The translations under genes and the position numbers were made by a program. The notes beneath the pieces are model-generated. The model made no database searches, had not been told where the DNA came from, and was given only the letters and a program-made list of their open reading frames with translations. Below are positions 52,302 to 61,828 of a stretch of 64,000 nt of DNA, piece by piece (the stretch's first letter is position 1; every line of letters starts with the position of its first letter). The DNA is from Parvibaculum sp. Its GTDB lineage: Bacteria; Pseudomonadota; Alphaproteobacteria; Parvibaculales; Parvibaculaceae. The stretch is from the NCBI RefSeq assembly GCF_019635935.1, contig NZ_JAHBYN010000001.1, forward strand, positions 248,001 through 312,000. The letters run 5' to 3'.

Positions 52302-53975
52302 CTATCCTGCGGCAGCGGCCGGTTTCTCGAAGAGCCTTTCAACGGCTCGCTCGGCCGCATCCGAAAAAGGCCGGAGCGTCGTATCGACGCCCTTCGATTT
52401 CAGCATCGCACTGTCGGCATCGTTGCGCGCAATCGCCGCAATATGTCCGGTGAATCCGCGCCCTCGAATTTCCTCGACTAGTGCCACGCGCGGGTCCTGA
52501 TGCGTAACGCCGATCTCGTGCGGCGGCACCGCGATGATGACATATCGCGCCGCGCCGAGCGGCAGCGATTCGTGCATGTCCGGATCGAACAGATCGCCAT
52601 ACATGACATTGGCGTGATCATGGGCCCAGTCGCGGATCACGTCGGGATCGAAGTCGACGCCAAGCACACTGAGACCGCGCTCTCTGAACCCCCCATGCAA
52701 AGCGCGCCCATAGCGGCCGAGCCCAAAAAGAATGACGTCGTATCGCGCGGCATGTGCGCCATCGGCAATCTTCTCTTCGCGATGCGCGACCTTGCGCTCG
52801 AAAATGCCGAGATAAGGTTCGAGAAACGTATAGAGCGGCTGCGAATAAAGGATCATATAGGTCGAAAGGCCGATCGTGATGACGCCGACCAGCGTTACGA
52901 GACCGACAGCATCCTCGCTCACATGGCCGAGGCCGAGCCCGAGTGCAATGAAGATCAGCGAGAACTCGCTGATCTGCGCCACGGTCAGGCCGGCCAGAAA
53001 CCCTGTCCGCTTGCGGTAGCCCATCAGCCCCATGATGATCATCACGATCAGCGGATTTCCGACCAGCACGAACAGCGACAGCAGCAGCGCCGGGCCGACC
53101 GCATCGCCGACCACACGCAGATCGAGATGCGAACCGAGCGAAATAAAGAAAAACACCAGCAGGAAGTCGCGCAGGCTGGTCAACCGCGAGCCGATCGCTT
53201 CGCGGAACGGCGTCGAAGCCAGTGCGACGCCGGCGATCAGTCCACCAAGCTCCTTGCTGAAGCCGAGATATTCGCCGAGCGCGGCGAAGGCCGCCGCAAG
53301 GCCCAGCGCAAAGACGATCAGCAATTCGGGCGCCTTCGCCATGCGGCTCAGGATCGGATGCGCCACGCGGCTGACGACCAGCCAGAGCAGGATCAGGGGC
53401 ACCGCACCGGCGGCAAGCGCCAGTGCCGCGTCGAGAAGACCGGTTTCATCGGCCGCACTTGCCGTCAGCGCCGACATCACGGCCATTGCAAAAACCACCG
53501 CCAGATCCTGAACGATCAGGAAACCGAGCGCGATACGGCCGTGCAACGCATCCAGCTCGCGCTTGTCCGACAGCAGCTTGACGATGATGATGGTGCTGGA
53601 AAAGGTCAGCGCCACAGCCACGTACAGGCTGGCAATCGGCGACATGCCGAGACCGAGGCAGATCAGAAAGCCGACAACGGAGGTGAAGAGTATCTGGCCG
53701 AGGCCGGTATTCAGCGCGACCACGCCGAGCGTCCGCACGAGATTGAGGTCGAGCTTCAAACCGACGAGAAACAGGAGCAGCGTCACACCGAGTTCTGAAA
53801 GTAGCTTCAGATAGTCGGTCGACTGGACGATATCGAAACCGGCGGGGCCCGCCAGCATGCCGACAATGATGAAACTGACGATCATCGGCTGGCGCAACCA
53901 GATGCCCATCAGCCCGATCAGCGAAGCCAGCATCAAAAGGGCCGCTATTTCATAAAAAACCGTCGCTTCCGGCAC
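52302..53975 (-). CDS. CPA2-type monovalent cation/proton antiporter (KefB/YbaL-like)
   Basis: A 557-residue protein. The N-terminal 390 residues form a Na+/H+ exchanger domain of about 12 helices (GVTLLLFLVGLKLDLNLVR; DLAVVFAMAVMSALTAS; FSKELGGLIAGVALASTPFR). The C-terminal TrkA-N domain begins YDVILFGLGRYGRALHGGF, an NAD(H)-binding Rossmann motif that gates transport. It exports K+ or Na+ in exchange for H+. No glutathione-regulated ancillary gene lies nearby. Confidence 0.9.
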   Translation of the reverse strand: MPEATVFYEIAALLMLASLIGLMGIWLRQPMIVSFIIVGMLAGPAGFDIVQSTDYLKLLSELGVTLLLFLVGLKLDLNLVRTLGVVALNTGLGQILFTSVVGFLICLGLGMSPIASLYVAVALTFSSTIIIVKLLSDKRELDALHGRIALGFLIVQDLAVVFAMAVMSALTASAADETGLLDAALALAAGAVPLILLWLVVSRVAHPILSRMAKAPELLIVFALGLAAAFAALGEYLGFSKELGGLIAGVALASTPFREAIGSRLTSLRDFLLVFFFISLGSHLDLRVVGDAVGPALLLSLFVLVGNPLIVMIIMGLMGYRKRTGFLAGLTVAQISEFSLIFIALGLGLGHVSEDAVGLVTLVGVITIGLSTYMILYSQPLYTFLEPYLGIFERKVAHREEKIADGAHAARYDVILFGLGRYGRALHGGFRERGLSVLGVDFDPDVIRDWAHDHANVMYGDLFDPDMHESLPLGAARYVIIAVPPHEIGVTHQDPRVALVEEIRGRGFTGHIAAIARNDADSAMLKSKGVDTTLRPFSDAAERAVERLFEKPAAAAG

Positions 53976-54045
53976 CCGCCCCTCCCTGTCGTATCACCTG
54001 CAGTCTTATTCTATTCCAACCGCCGGTCAAACGTCCCGCAATATG

Positions 54046-54080
54046 AAAAGGCCCCGCGGGATTTCTCCCTCGGGGCCTTT
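54046..54080 (-). terminator. Intrinsic terminator of hppA
   Basis: Read on the minus strand: AAAGGCCCCG pairs with CGGGGCCTTTT, extended inside by GGGA/TCCC, and followed by a T-rich stretch (TTTTCATATT). It begins 22 nt beyond the hppA stop and also lies upstream of the Kef-type gene. Confidence 0.85.
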
Positions 54081-54101
54081 CCTTCTCGGCTTTGGGCCGG
54101 A

Positions 54102-56216
54102 TTAGTGCGCCAGCACCGCGAGCAGCAGAAGCGCCACGATGTTGGTGATCTTGATCATCGGGTTGACGGCCGGACCGGCGGTGTCCTTGTAGGGATCGCC
54201 GACCGTATCGCCCGTAACGGCGGCCTTGTGGGCTTCCGAGCCCTTGCCGCCGTAGTTGCCGTCTTCGATGTACTTCTTCGCATTGTCCCAGGCGCCGCCG
54301 CCGGACGTCATCGAGATCGCGACGAAGAGACCCGTCACAATGACGCCGAGCAGCATCGCACCGACCGCCGAGAAGGCGGCCGACTTGTCGGCAATGCCCA
54401 GAACGATGAAGTACAGCACGACCGGCGAGAGCACCGGCAGCATCGACGGGACGATCATTTCCTTGATCGCCGCCTTGGTCAGCATGTCGACCGCGCGCGC
54501 ATAATCGGGCTTCGATGTGCCCGCCATGATGCCCGGATCGGCCTTGAACTGACGCCGCACTTCCTCAACGACCGAACCGGCCGCACGGCCAACGGCCGTC
54601 ATGCCCATCGAACCGAAGAGATAGGGCAGCAACCCGCCGATGAAGAGACCGATCACGACATAGGGGTTGGAGAGCGAGAAGTCCGGGCTGACGCCGGCGA
54701 AGTACCCATAGGTCTCCGAGTTGGCGGCAAAGAACTTCAGGTCTTCCGTATAGGCCGCAAACAGCACCAGCGCGCCGAGGCCCGCCGAACCGATCGCATA
54801 GCCCTTGGTAACGGCTTTCGTCGTGTTGCCGACAGCATCGAGCGCATCGGTCGTCTTGCGCACATCGGCCGGAAGATCGGCCATCTCGGCAATGCCGCCC
54901 GCATTGTCCGTCACCGGACCGAAGGCGTCGAGCGCGACCACCATGCCGGCCAGCGCCAGCATCGTCGTCACCGCGATAGCGATGCCGAAGAGGCCCGCCA
55001 GACCGTAGGTCACGAGAATGCCGACCACGATGGTGAGCGCCGGCAGCGCCGTCGCTTCCATCGAAATCGCCAGACCCTGAATGACGTTGGTGCCATGACC
55101 GGTGGTCGAGGCCGCCGCCACCGACTTCACCGGGCGGAAGTTGACGCCGGTGTAGTATTCGGTGATCCAGATGATGAGGCCCGTCACGATCAGGCCGGCG
55201 ATGCCGCAGATATAGAGGCTGAAGCCGGTGAAGGGTTTTCCGTTGACGACAAATTCGGAGTCGAGGCCGATCACGGCGTCGGTCACGAAATAGAGCGCGA
55301 TCAGCGACAGCACCGCCGAAGCGATGAAGCCCTTGTAGAGCGCACCCATGATGTTGTTGCTCTTGCCGAGCCGCACGAAGAACGTGCCGATGATCGACGT
55401 CACGATGCAGGCCGCGCCGATCGCCAGCGGGTAAAGCATCATGTTGCCGAGGCCTGCCCCGACGAAGAAGATCGAGGCCAGAACCATCGTGGCAACGACG
55501 GTCACCGCATAGGTCTCGAAGAGGTCGGCCGCCATGCCGGCGCAGTCGCCGACATTGTCGCCCACGTTGTCGGCGATGGTCGCCGGGTTGCGCGGATCGT
55601 CTTCCGGAATACCGGCTTCGACCTTGCCGACGAGATCGCCGCCGACATCCGCACCCTTGGTGAAGATGCCGCCGCCGAGACGGGCGAAGATAGAGATCAG
55701 CGAGGCGCCGAAACCGAGCGCCACCAGCGCGTCGATCACTTCGCGCGAACCAGCGTCGAGACCCAGATGAACCGTCAGCACGGCATAGTAGACCGCGACC
55801 GACAGCAGCGCGAGGCCGGCAACGAGCATGCCCGTCACGGCGCCAGACTTGAAGGCAACGTCAAGGCCGGCCGCAAGGCTGACGCTGGAGGCCTGCGTGG
55901 TGCGCACATTGGCGCGCACCGAAACCAGCATGCCGATATAGCCCGCAGCGCCCGAAAGCGTCGCACCGACCAGGAAGCCGACCGCGACCTTCAGCGTCAG
56001 CAGATACCAGACGATGAGGAAGATGACGGCGCCGACGGCGGCGATGGTCGTGTACTGGCGCGCGAGATAAGCGCTGGCGCCTTCCTGGATCGCCGCTGCG
56101 ATCTCCTGCATGCGCGCATTGCCCGCATCCATCGCCAGCACCGAGCGTACAGCCCAGATGCCGTAGACGAGCGCGAGCAGCCCGCAGCCGATAATAGCCC
56201 ACAAAGCAGTGCTCAT
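54102..56216 (-). CDS. hppA: Membrane proton-pumping pyrophosphatase (K+-independent type)
   Basis: A 704-residue H+-PPase with about 16 helices. The pyrophosphate site is [20 protein letters not shown] followed by [20 protein letters not shown]. The K+-dependence signature has Lys467 and Thr470 in [10 protein letters not shown]; this Lys/Thr pair marks K+-independent enzymes, whereas K+-dependent ones have Ala at the first position. It couples PPi hydrolysis to proton export. The start at 56216 has AAGGA six nt upstream. Confidence 0.95.
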   Translation of the reverse strand: MSTALWAIIGCGLLALVYGIWAVRSVLAMDAGNARMQEIAAAIQEGASAYLARQYTTIAAVGAVIFLIVWYLLTLKVAVGFLVGATLSGAAGYIGMLVSVRANVRTTQASSVSLAAGLDVAFKSGAVTGMLVAGLALLSVAVYYAVLTVHLGLDAGSREVIDALVALGFGASLISIFARLGGGIFTKGADVGGDLVGKVEAGIPEDDPRNPATIADNVGDNVGDCAGMAADLFETYAVTVVATMVLASIFFVGAGLGNMMLYPLAIGAACIVTSIIGTFFVRLGKSNNIMGALYKGFIASAVLSLIALYFVTDAVIGLDSEFVVNGKPFTGFSLYICGIAGLIVTGLIIWITEYYTGVNFRPVKSVAAASTTGHGTNVIQGLAISMEATALPALTIVVGILVTYGLAGLFGIAIAVTTMLALAGMVVALDAFGPVTDNAGGIAEMADLPADVRKTTDALDAVGNTTKAVTKGYAIGSAGLGALVLFAAYTEDLKFFAANSETYGYFAGVSPDFSLSNPYVVIGLFIGGLLPYLFGSMGMTAVGRAAGSVVEEVRRQFKADPGIMAGTSKPDYARAVDMLTKAAIKEMIVPSMLPVLSPVVLYFIVLGIADKSAAFSAVGAMLLGVIVTGLFVAISMTSGGGAWDNAKKYIEDGNYGGKGSEAHKAAVTGDTVGDPYKDTAGPAVNPMIKITNIVALLLLAVLAH

Positions 56217-56382
56217 TGTTTTGTCCTTAGGTTCCTTGACGGATTGTACCGGCGGGAATTTTCCACTCGGCCTCCAGCGCGGGGCGCGCCGGAAGTCCTC
56301 CCCCTGCCGAATGCAGAAATCGCGCGGAAAGATGCCAAATACGGCATGGGAAAGCAACCGCCCGTCCGGCCGGGGGCCGATC

Positions 56383-57384
56383 CTAAAAATGACGGTATCC
56401 CAAATGCTTGAGAGCGACCGGCCGGCCGGCGCCGTCGACCGGATTTATGCCATCGGCCACCGGCAGAACGGTCCCGATCCGGACAATTGGGGTCCCGGTT
56501 TCCGCAGCGACACGGGCAATACCGGCGTCGCTGCCCGGCGGGGCCGCGAACAGGATTTCATAGTCGTCGCCGCCGCCGGCGACCGCCTCGATGAGCCCCT
56601 TGTCGAGCGCCAGCGCGGCGCGCCCGGCCTCGGACAAGGGCAGCCGATCGATTTCGATTCGCGCCCCGACGCCCGAAACCGCACATAAATGCCCCAGATC
56701 GGCCATCAGCCCATCGGAGACGTCCAGCGCCGCGCTGGCGATCCCGCGCAGCCGCATACCCGCCGCCACCCGCGGCTCCGGCAGCCGGTAGCGGCCCGCC
56801 AGATCGTCCCGGTGCGTGGCGCCGAGCTCTTCAAGACCGCCCTGCAGGACCATCAGGCCGAGCGCCGCGTCACCCAGCGCGCCTGTGACATAGAGCCCGT
56901 CGCCGGCGCTGGCGCCGCCCCGCCGGAGCATCTGCCCAGCCGGAACCTCGCCGATGGCCGTCAACGTGAAGCTCGCCGGCCCCGGCATCCGCACCGTGTC
57001 GCCGCCCCAAAGGGCGATTCCGAAGATTTTCTGGTCGGCCGCCAGCCCGCGCGCAAAATCGCGCATCCACGCGAGCGGCGTGCCGTCGCGCCACGCCGTC
57101 ACCAGGAGGTAGCCCCGCGGCGTCGCGCCCTTGGCGGCAAGGTCCGACAGGTTCACGCGTAGCAGCTTGCGCGCCACGCTTTCGGCCGGGTCGTCGGAAA
57201 GAAAATGCACACCTTCGACCATCGCATCGACGGTCAGCACGGTCTCGCAACCGGGTGTGGGCGCATAGAGCGCGGCATCGTCCTTGAGCGCCAGCGCCTC
57301 CGGCGCGGATGCCGCCAGCGGCGCGAACAGTTCCGCGATCAGTTCGAATTCGTCGGGCGCGTCAGCCTTGTCCGGCGGCGTCAT
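56383..57384 (-). CDS. thiL: Thiamine-monophosphate kinase
   Basis: A 333-residue Thi[14 protein letters not shown] at the N-terminus, [56 protein letters not shown] and the [10 protein letters not shown] motif. It phosphorylates thiamine monophosphate to thiamine diphosphate. The start lies inside nusB, overlapping by 23 nt, and the gene ends the glyA-thiL run. A 166-nt spacer separates it from hppA. Confidence 0.94.
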   Translation of the reverse strand: MTPPDKADAPDEFELIAELFAPLAASAPEALALKDDAALYAPTPGCETVLTVDAMVEGVHFLSDDPAESVARKLLRVNLSDLAAKGATPRGYLLVTAWRDGTPLAWMRDFARGLAADQKIFGIALWGGDTVRMPGPASFTLTAIGEVPAGQMLRRGGASAGDGLYVTGALGDAALGLMVLQGGLEELGATHRDDLAGRYRLPEPRVAAGMRLRGIASAALDVSDGLMADLGHLCAVSGVGARIEIDRLPLSEAGRAALALDKGLIEAVAGGGDDYEILFAAPPGSDAGIARVAAETGTPIVRIGTVLPVADGINPVDGAGRPVALKHLGYRHF

Positions 57385-57877
57385 GATCCGCTCCCGTGCC
57401 GCCCCTGATCTCACGGCCGAGCCGGTCGAGCACGGCATTGACGACGCCGGGCTCGTCGCCCTCGAAGAAGGCGTGCGCCACGTCGACATATTCGTTGATG
57501 ACGACTTTCACCGGAATGTCCTTGCAGCGCCGAATCTCGTAGGCGCCGGCGCGCAGAATGGCGCGCAACGTCGCATCGAGCCGCCCCAGCGCCCAGCCCT
57601 TCGCCAGCGCGCCGTTGACCTCGCGGTCGAGCTCGCGCTGCTCGCGCACGACGCCGCGCACGATGTCATCGAAATGCGCTGTGTCGGCTTCGACGATTTC
57701 CTCGTCCTCGGTCGGCCGTTCGAGCAGATGCTGTGTGAATTCTTCGACGGCGTCGTCCAGCGGCGTACCCGCAACGTCCATCTGGTAGAGCGCCTGCACT
57801 GCGCCGAGGCGCGCGGCGCTGCGCGCTCGCGGATCGACGCTTTGGCCTGAGGCTGGTTGTGCGGGCACAGAGGTCAT
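57362..57877 (-). CDS. nusB: Transcription antitermination factor NusB
   Basis: A 171-residue all-helical NusB: RSAARLGAVQALYQMDVAGT, then RLDATLRAILRAGAYEIRRC and KVVINEYVDVAHAFFEGDEP with GVVNAVLDRLGREIR. It binds boxA RNA with NusE in rRNA antitermination. The tail overlaps thiL, and ribH ends 18 nt upstream, in the usual ribH-nusB-thiL order. Confidence 0.95.
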   Translation of the reverse strand: MTSVPAQPASGQSVDPRARSAARLGAVQALYQMDVAGTPLDDAVEEFTQHLLERPTEDEEIVEADTAHFDDIVRGVVREQRELDREVNGALAKGWALGRLDATLRAILRAGAYEIRRCKDIPVKVVINEYVDVAHAFFEGDEPGVVNAVLDRLGREIRGGTGADHDAAGQG

Positions 57878-57895
57878 TTTATACCGAGCGACCGC

Positions 57896-58354
57896 TCACG
57901 CTCCCATGCTGCGCTTGAGTGCGATCATGTCGAGGCAGGCATTGGCCGCGCCGCCGCCCTTGTTCTTCTGATCCACCTTGGCGCGCGCCCAGGCTTGCGC
58001 CTCGTTCTCGACGGTCTGGATGCCGTTGCCGACCGCAAGCGACCGCTCGACTGCAATATCCATCAGCGCGCGGGCCGACTCGTTCGACACAATGTCGTAA
58101 TGCGTCGTCTCGCCGCGAATGACGCATCCAAGCGTCACGAACCCGTCGATGGCCTTGGTGAAGGCGCCATGTTTCATCGCGTCGATCGCATACATGATCG
58201 CCGCCGGGATCTCCAGCACGCCGGGCACGGCGATGCGCTGCCACGTCGCGCCGCGCGCTTCGATGGCCGCGATGGCGCCGCGCGCCAGCTCGTCGGCAAG
58301 ATCTTCGTAGAAACGCGCTTCCACGATCAGGATGTGAGCATTGACCGTCGTCAA
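57896..58354 (-). CDS. ribH: 6,7-dimethyl-8-ribityllumazine synthase
   Basis: A 152-residue lumazine synthase: ILIVEARFYEDLADELARGA, VPGVLEIPAAIMYAID, GCVIRGETTHYDIVSNESAR with the catalytic His, and GNGIQTVENEAQAWARA. It makes the penultimate riboflavin precursor. The start is a TTG at 58354 overlapping the ribBA stop (TTGA), with GGGAGACG upstream. Confidence 0.94.
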   Translation of the reverse strand: MTTVNAHILIVEARFYEDLADELARGAIAAIEARGATWQRIAVPGVLEIPAAIMYAIDAMKHGAFTKAIDGFVTLGCVIRGETTHYDIVSNESARALMDIAVERSLAVGNGIQTVENEAQAWARAKVDQKNKGGGAANACLDMIALKRSMGA

Positions 58355-59505
58355 GATGTCGTCTCCCTGGCGCGCCGCGCCTTCGTGCCGCTCGCCCCGG
58401 CATCGGTGATAGGCCGTTGATCGACGATCCGCAATCCATATCCGTCGATGCCAACGATGCTGCGGTCGGTATCGGACAAGAGCACCATGTCATGGACGCC
58501 GAGATCGAGCAAAATCTGCGCGCCGACACCATATTCGCGCAAGCGGCGCGGCATGCCCTGCTCGCCCCCCTCGCCCTTGCGCAGCAACATATCCGAAACG
58601 ACGGTCGCCGTCGTATCCCGGATCAGCACGATGATGCCGCGTCCTTCCTCATTGATGATCCGCATCGACTGCTCGAGCAGTTCGGACCGCGGTCCGGTTG
58701 CGCCCAGAATGTCGTCGAAAACATTGATGGCGTGCATTCGAACCAGCACAGGTTCCGGCGTCGATATATCGCCCTTCACCAGCGCGATGTGCTCGGCATA
58801 TTCGACGGTGTTGAGATAGACCATCAGCTTGAACTCGCCGCCGGCCTTTGTGTCGACTTCGGTCTCGATCGCGCGATGGATGAAATTGTCGTAGCGGCGG
58901 CGATAGGCGATGAGGTCGGCGATGGTCGCGATCTTCAGCCCGTGAAGCTGCGCGAACTGCACAAGGTCCGGCAGCCGCGCCATCGTCCCGTCGTCGTTCA
59001 TGATCTCGCAAATGACGCCGGCCGGATAAAGCCCCGCCAGCCGCGCAATATCGACGGCGGACTCCGTATGGCCGGCACGTACCAGCACGCCGCCATCTTT
59101 CGCCACCAGCGGAAACACATGGCCCGGCGAAACGATATCGGTCGCGCCCTTGGTCGGATCGATGGCGACGGAAACGGTGTGCGCACGGTCATGCGCCGAG
59201 ATGCCCGTCGATATGCCTTCGCGGGCTTCGATCGAAACGGTGAAGGCCGTTTGGTGACGCGACTGGTTGGTCGCCGACATCAGTTGCAGATTGAGCTGCT
59301 TGGCCCGGTCGCTGGTCAGCGTCAGACACACCAGACCGCGGCCGTATTTCGCCATGAAATTGACGGCCTCCGGCGTGCACATCTGCGCCGGGATGACGAG
59401 GTCGCCCTCGTTCTCGCGGTCCTCCGCATCGACAAGAATGAACATCTTGCCGTTGCGCGCGTCCTCGATGACTTCCTCGATCGGAGAGAGGTATTCTTTG
59501 TACAC
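58351..59505 (-). CDS. ribBA: DHBP synthase RibB fused to a degenerate GTP cyclohydrolase II domain
   Basis: A 384-residue protein. Residues 1-205 form 3,4-dihydroxy-2-butanone-4-phosphate synthase with intact motifs DAEDRENEGDLVIPA and GHTESAVDIARLAGL. The C-terminal domain follows the RibA fold but lacks the zinc cysteines: where active enzymes have the HSECLTGD motif and a CDC pair, this protein has MHAINVFDDILGAT and no cysteine pair. It is probably bifunctional in name only, so GTP cyclohydrolase II must be encoded elsewhere. It starts 6 nt after ribE ends. Confidence 0.93.
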   Translation of the reverse strand: MYKEYLSPIEEVIEDARNGKMFILVDAEDRENEGDLVIPAQMCTPEAVNFMAKYGRGLVCLTLTSDRAKQLNLQLMSATNQSRHQTAFTVSIEAREGISTGISAHDRAHTVSVAIDPTKGATDIVSPGHVFPLVAKDGGVLVRAGHTESAVDIARLAGLYPAGVICEIMNDDGTMARLPDLVQFAQLHGLKIATIADLIAYRRRYDNFIHRAIETEVDTKAGGEFKLMVYLNTVEYAEHIALVKGDISTPEPVLVRMHAINVFDDILGATGPRSELLEQSMRIINEEGRGIIVLIRDTTATVVSDMLLRKGEGGEQGMPRRLREYGVGAQILLDLGVHDMVLLSDTDRSIVGIDGYGLRIVDQRPITDAGASGTKARRARETTS

Positions 59506-59511
59506 GGGGTC

Positions 59512-60141
59512 TCAGTCCTTCTGAACCAGGCGAGCCACATAGCGGGCCAGCATGTCGATTTCAAGATTAACGGGATCGCCGGCTTTCGCCATCCCCCAGG
59601 TCGTCACCGCCTGGGTGTGCGGAATGATATTGATGTCGAACCGGGTCCGGCGCTCTTTTGCCCCTGCAGGAGCCACATCCTCAACCTCATTGACCGTCAG
59701 CGACGTGCCGTCGAGGGTGACCGACCCCTTGGGCGCGATGAACCGGCCAAGCTCTTCCGGCGCCTCGAAAACGAACCGCTGGGATGCGCCGTCCGGCTTT
59801 ATGTCGACGATGCGCGCCACGCCGTCCACATGCCCGCTGACGATGTGACCGCCCAGCTCGTCGCCCGCCTTGAGCGCCCGCTCGAGATTGATCCGCGTCC
59901 CCTCGGTCCATGTGCCGAGCGTCGTGCAATCGAGCGACTCCGCCGAGACATCGACCGCAAACCAGTCGCCCTCCGCATCGCGGCCCTTCTCGACCACCGT
60001 CAGGCAGCAGCCGGAACAGGCAATGGAGGCGCCAATGTCGATGCCGCTGGAATCGTAGGCCGTCCCGATGACAAAGCGCGCGTCGCTTCGCTTCTCCAGC
60101 GCGCGAACGCGACCGACATCGGTGACGATACCAGTGAACAT
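59512..60141 (-). CDS. ribE: Riboflavin synthase
   Basis: A 209-residue protein with two lumazine-binding domains: MFTGIVTDVGRVRAL, then the CCLTVV motif in IACSGCCLTVVEKG, and the second repeat GHIVSGHVDGVARI with SLTVNEVEDV. It dismutates two lumazines into riboflavin. The ATG at 60141 is chosen; a TTG two codons earlier is less likely. ribD ends 6 nt upstream. Confidence 0.95.
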   Translation of the reverse strand: MFTGIVTDVGRVRALEKRSDARFVIGTAYDSSGIDIGASIACSGCCLTVVEKGRDAEGDWFAVDVSAESLDCTTLGTWTEGTRINLERALKAGDELGGHIVSGHVDGVARIVDIKPDGASQRFVFEAPEELGRFIAPKGSVTLDGTSLTVNEVEDVAPAGAKERRTRFDINIIPHTQAVTTWGMAKAGDPVNLEIDMLARYVARLVQKD

Positions 60142-60147
60142 GAACAA

Positions 60148-61263
60148 CTAGCTCCGAAGCACATAGCTGGCGAGCGAGTCCTCGCCGAGTGAAATCAACT
60201 CGCGCAGCGCGAAGACCGGCGCTTTCTCGACATGCTTGACGCCGAGCCCCGCGATGGCCGGATAGCCGTCGCCGCCGATGACCTTGGGCGACTGGAACCA
60301 TTCGATCCGGTCGATCAGCCGTGCCTGCATCAGCGAGGCTGCAAGCCGCGCCCCTCCCTCGACGAGCAGCCGCGTCACGCCGCGCGCCGCGATTTTCTCG
60401 AGCGCGTCGCGCATGTCCATCACTCCGCCCTCGCCCGGCGCGACGTCGATCAATGTCACGCCGCAATCCTCGAACGCCTTGCGCCGCGCCGCGTCGCCCT
60501 GCGGCAGCGTCAAAATCCAGACCGGAATCTTGTGCGCATCGCGCACCAGCTTCGAGGTCAGCGGCAACCGCAGCCGGCCATCGGCAACGATGCGCACCGG
60601 CGACCGTGTGCCGAGCCCCGGCAGACGGCAGGTAAGCTGTGGATCGTCGACCACCGCGGTTGCGCTGCCGACCATGATCGCGTCATGCGTGGCGCGCAGC
60701 AGATGCCCGCGATTGCGGGCGCGCTCGCCGGTGATCCATTGGCTCTGGCCATCATGCGTCGCACTGCGTCCGTCGAGCGAGCTCGCAATCTTCAGCGTAA
60801 CGAGCGGCCGTGCTTCCGACATCGTCAGAAAAAATCCGGCATTGAGATGACGCGCCTCGTCGCCGCAGACATTCTCCGTCACCTCGACACCCGCCGCTTC
60901 GAGCATCGCAAAGCCACGCCCGGCAACCTGCGGATTGGGGTCGCTCACTGCGCCGACGACACGCGCGATGCCCGCATCGATCAGCGCCTGTGCGCAAGGT
61001 CCGGTCTTGCCCTGATGTGCGCATGGCTCGAGGCTGACATAGGCTGTCGCACCGGACGCCTCGGCACCGGCGCGCGCCAGCGCTTCCGTCTCGGCATGCG
61101 GCCGGCCGCCGGCCTGCGTCCAGCCGCGCCCGACGATGCGATGACCCTCATCCTCACGCACAATCACGCAGCCGACCGCCGGATTGGGCGCAACCTGCCC
61201 CAACCCGCGTTCGGCGAGCGTCAGTGCCGTTTTCATGAAATGTGTGTCGTGGGGCCGGCTCAT
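60148..61263 (-). CDS. ribD: Riboflavin biosynthesis deaminase/reductase RibD
   Basis: A 371-residue bifunctional enzyme. The deaminase domain has PHAETEAL and the zinc ligands in SLEPCAHQGKTGPCAQALID; the reductase domain (from about residue 150) has LKIASSLDGRSATHDGQSQW and LLVEGGARLAASLM. It carries out the second and third steps after GTP opening. The start at 61263 follows GGGAAG. Confidence 0.95.
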   Translation of the reverse strand: MSRPHDTHFMKTALTLAERGLGQVAPNPAVGCVIVREDEGHRIVGRGWTQAGGRPHAETEALARAGAEASGATAYVSLEPCAHQGKTGPCAQALIDAGIARVVGAVSDPNPQVAGRGFAMLEAAGVEVTENVCGDEARHLNAGFFLTMSEARPLVTLKIASSLDGRSATHDGQSQWITGERARNRGHLLRATHDAIMVGSATAVVDDPQLTCRLPGLGTRSPVRIVADGRLRLPLTSKLVRDAHKIPVWILTLPQGDAARRKAFEDCGVTLIDVAPGEGGVMDMRDALEKIAARGVTRLLVEGGARLAASLMQARLIDRIEWFQSPKVIGGDGYPAIAGLGVKHVEKAPVFALRELISLGEDSLASYVLRS

Positions 61264-61300
61264 TTTCTTCCCTGCAAGCGCATGCCCGGCGACATCGGCT

Positions 61301-61780
61301 TTATCGGTCGTCGTCGACCTCGTCGCGCACGGGACCGCCGAGTTCGTCCAGAAATGTCCCGAAGTCCCGGGCCTCGCGGAAATTCTTGTAGACCGAGGCG
61401 AAACGGACATAGGCGACTTCGTCGAGGGACATCAGCCCTTCCATCACCAGCCGTCCGATCATCGCCGACGGTATCTCGTTCTCGCCCATGCTTTCGAGGC
61501 GCCGGACGATGCCGCTCACCATACGCTCAATGCGTTCCTGCTCAACCGGGCGTTTCCGCATCGCGATTTGCACGGAACGCATGAGTTTATCGCGATCGAA
61601 AGGCACCCTGCGGTTGTTGGATTTTATGATTGTCAGCTCACGGAGCTGGACCCGCTCGAAGGTCGTAAACCGGCCGCCGCAGGCGGTGCAGAACCGCCGG
61701 CGCCGGATCGCCGTATTGTCTTCCGTCGGACGCGAGTCCTTGACCTGGGTATCTTCGTTTCCGCAATATGGACAACGCAT
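61301..61780 (-). CDS. nrdR: Transcriptional repressor NrdR
   Basis: A 159-residue regulator of ribonucleotide reductase genes. Zinc ligands are Cys3, Cys6, Cys31 and Cys34 ([29 protein letters not shown]). The ATP-cone domain follows with [20 protein letters not shown]. It sits between glyA and ribD, as in many Alphaproteobacteria. Confidence 0.96.
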   Translation of the reverse strand: MRCPYCGNEDTQVKDSRPTEDNTAIRRRRFCTACGGRFTTFERVQLRELTIIKSNNRRVPFDRDKLMRSVQIAMRKRPVEQERIERMVSGIVRRLESMGENEIPSAMIGRLVMEGLMSLDEVAYVRFASVYKNFREARDFGTFLDELGGPVRDEVDDDR

Positions 61781-61828
61781 GCGCCGCCAGCCCCCTGACT
61801 TGAAATATCCGCCGCCGCTGCGGAACTT

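Noticed and set aside
54105..56411. 768-codon plus-strand open frame opposite hppA
   Set aside because: An antisense shadow of a clear membrane pyrophosphatase; the translation is His/Arg/Asp-rich and lacks any family motif.
58417..60192. 591-codon plus-strand open frame opposite ribBA and ribE
   Set aside because: An antisense shadow; both minus-strand genes have complete motifs and coupled starts.
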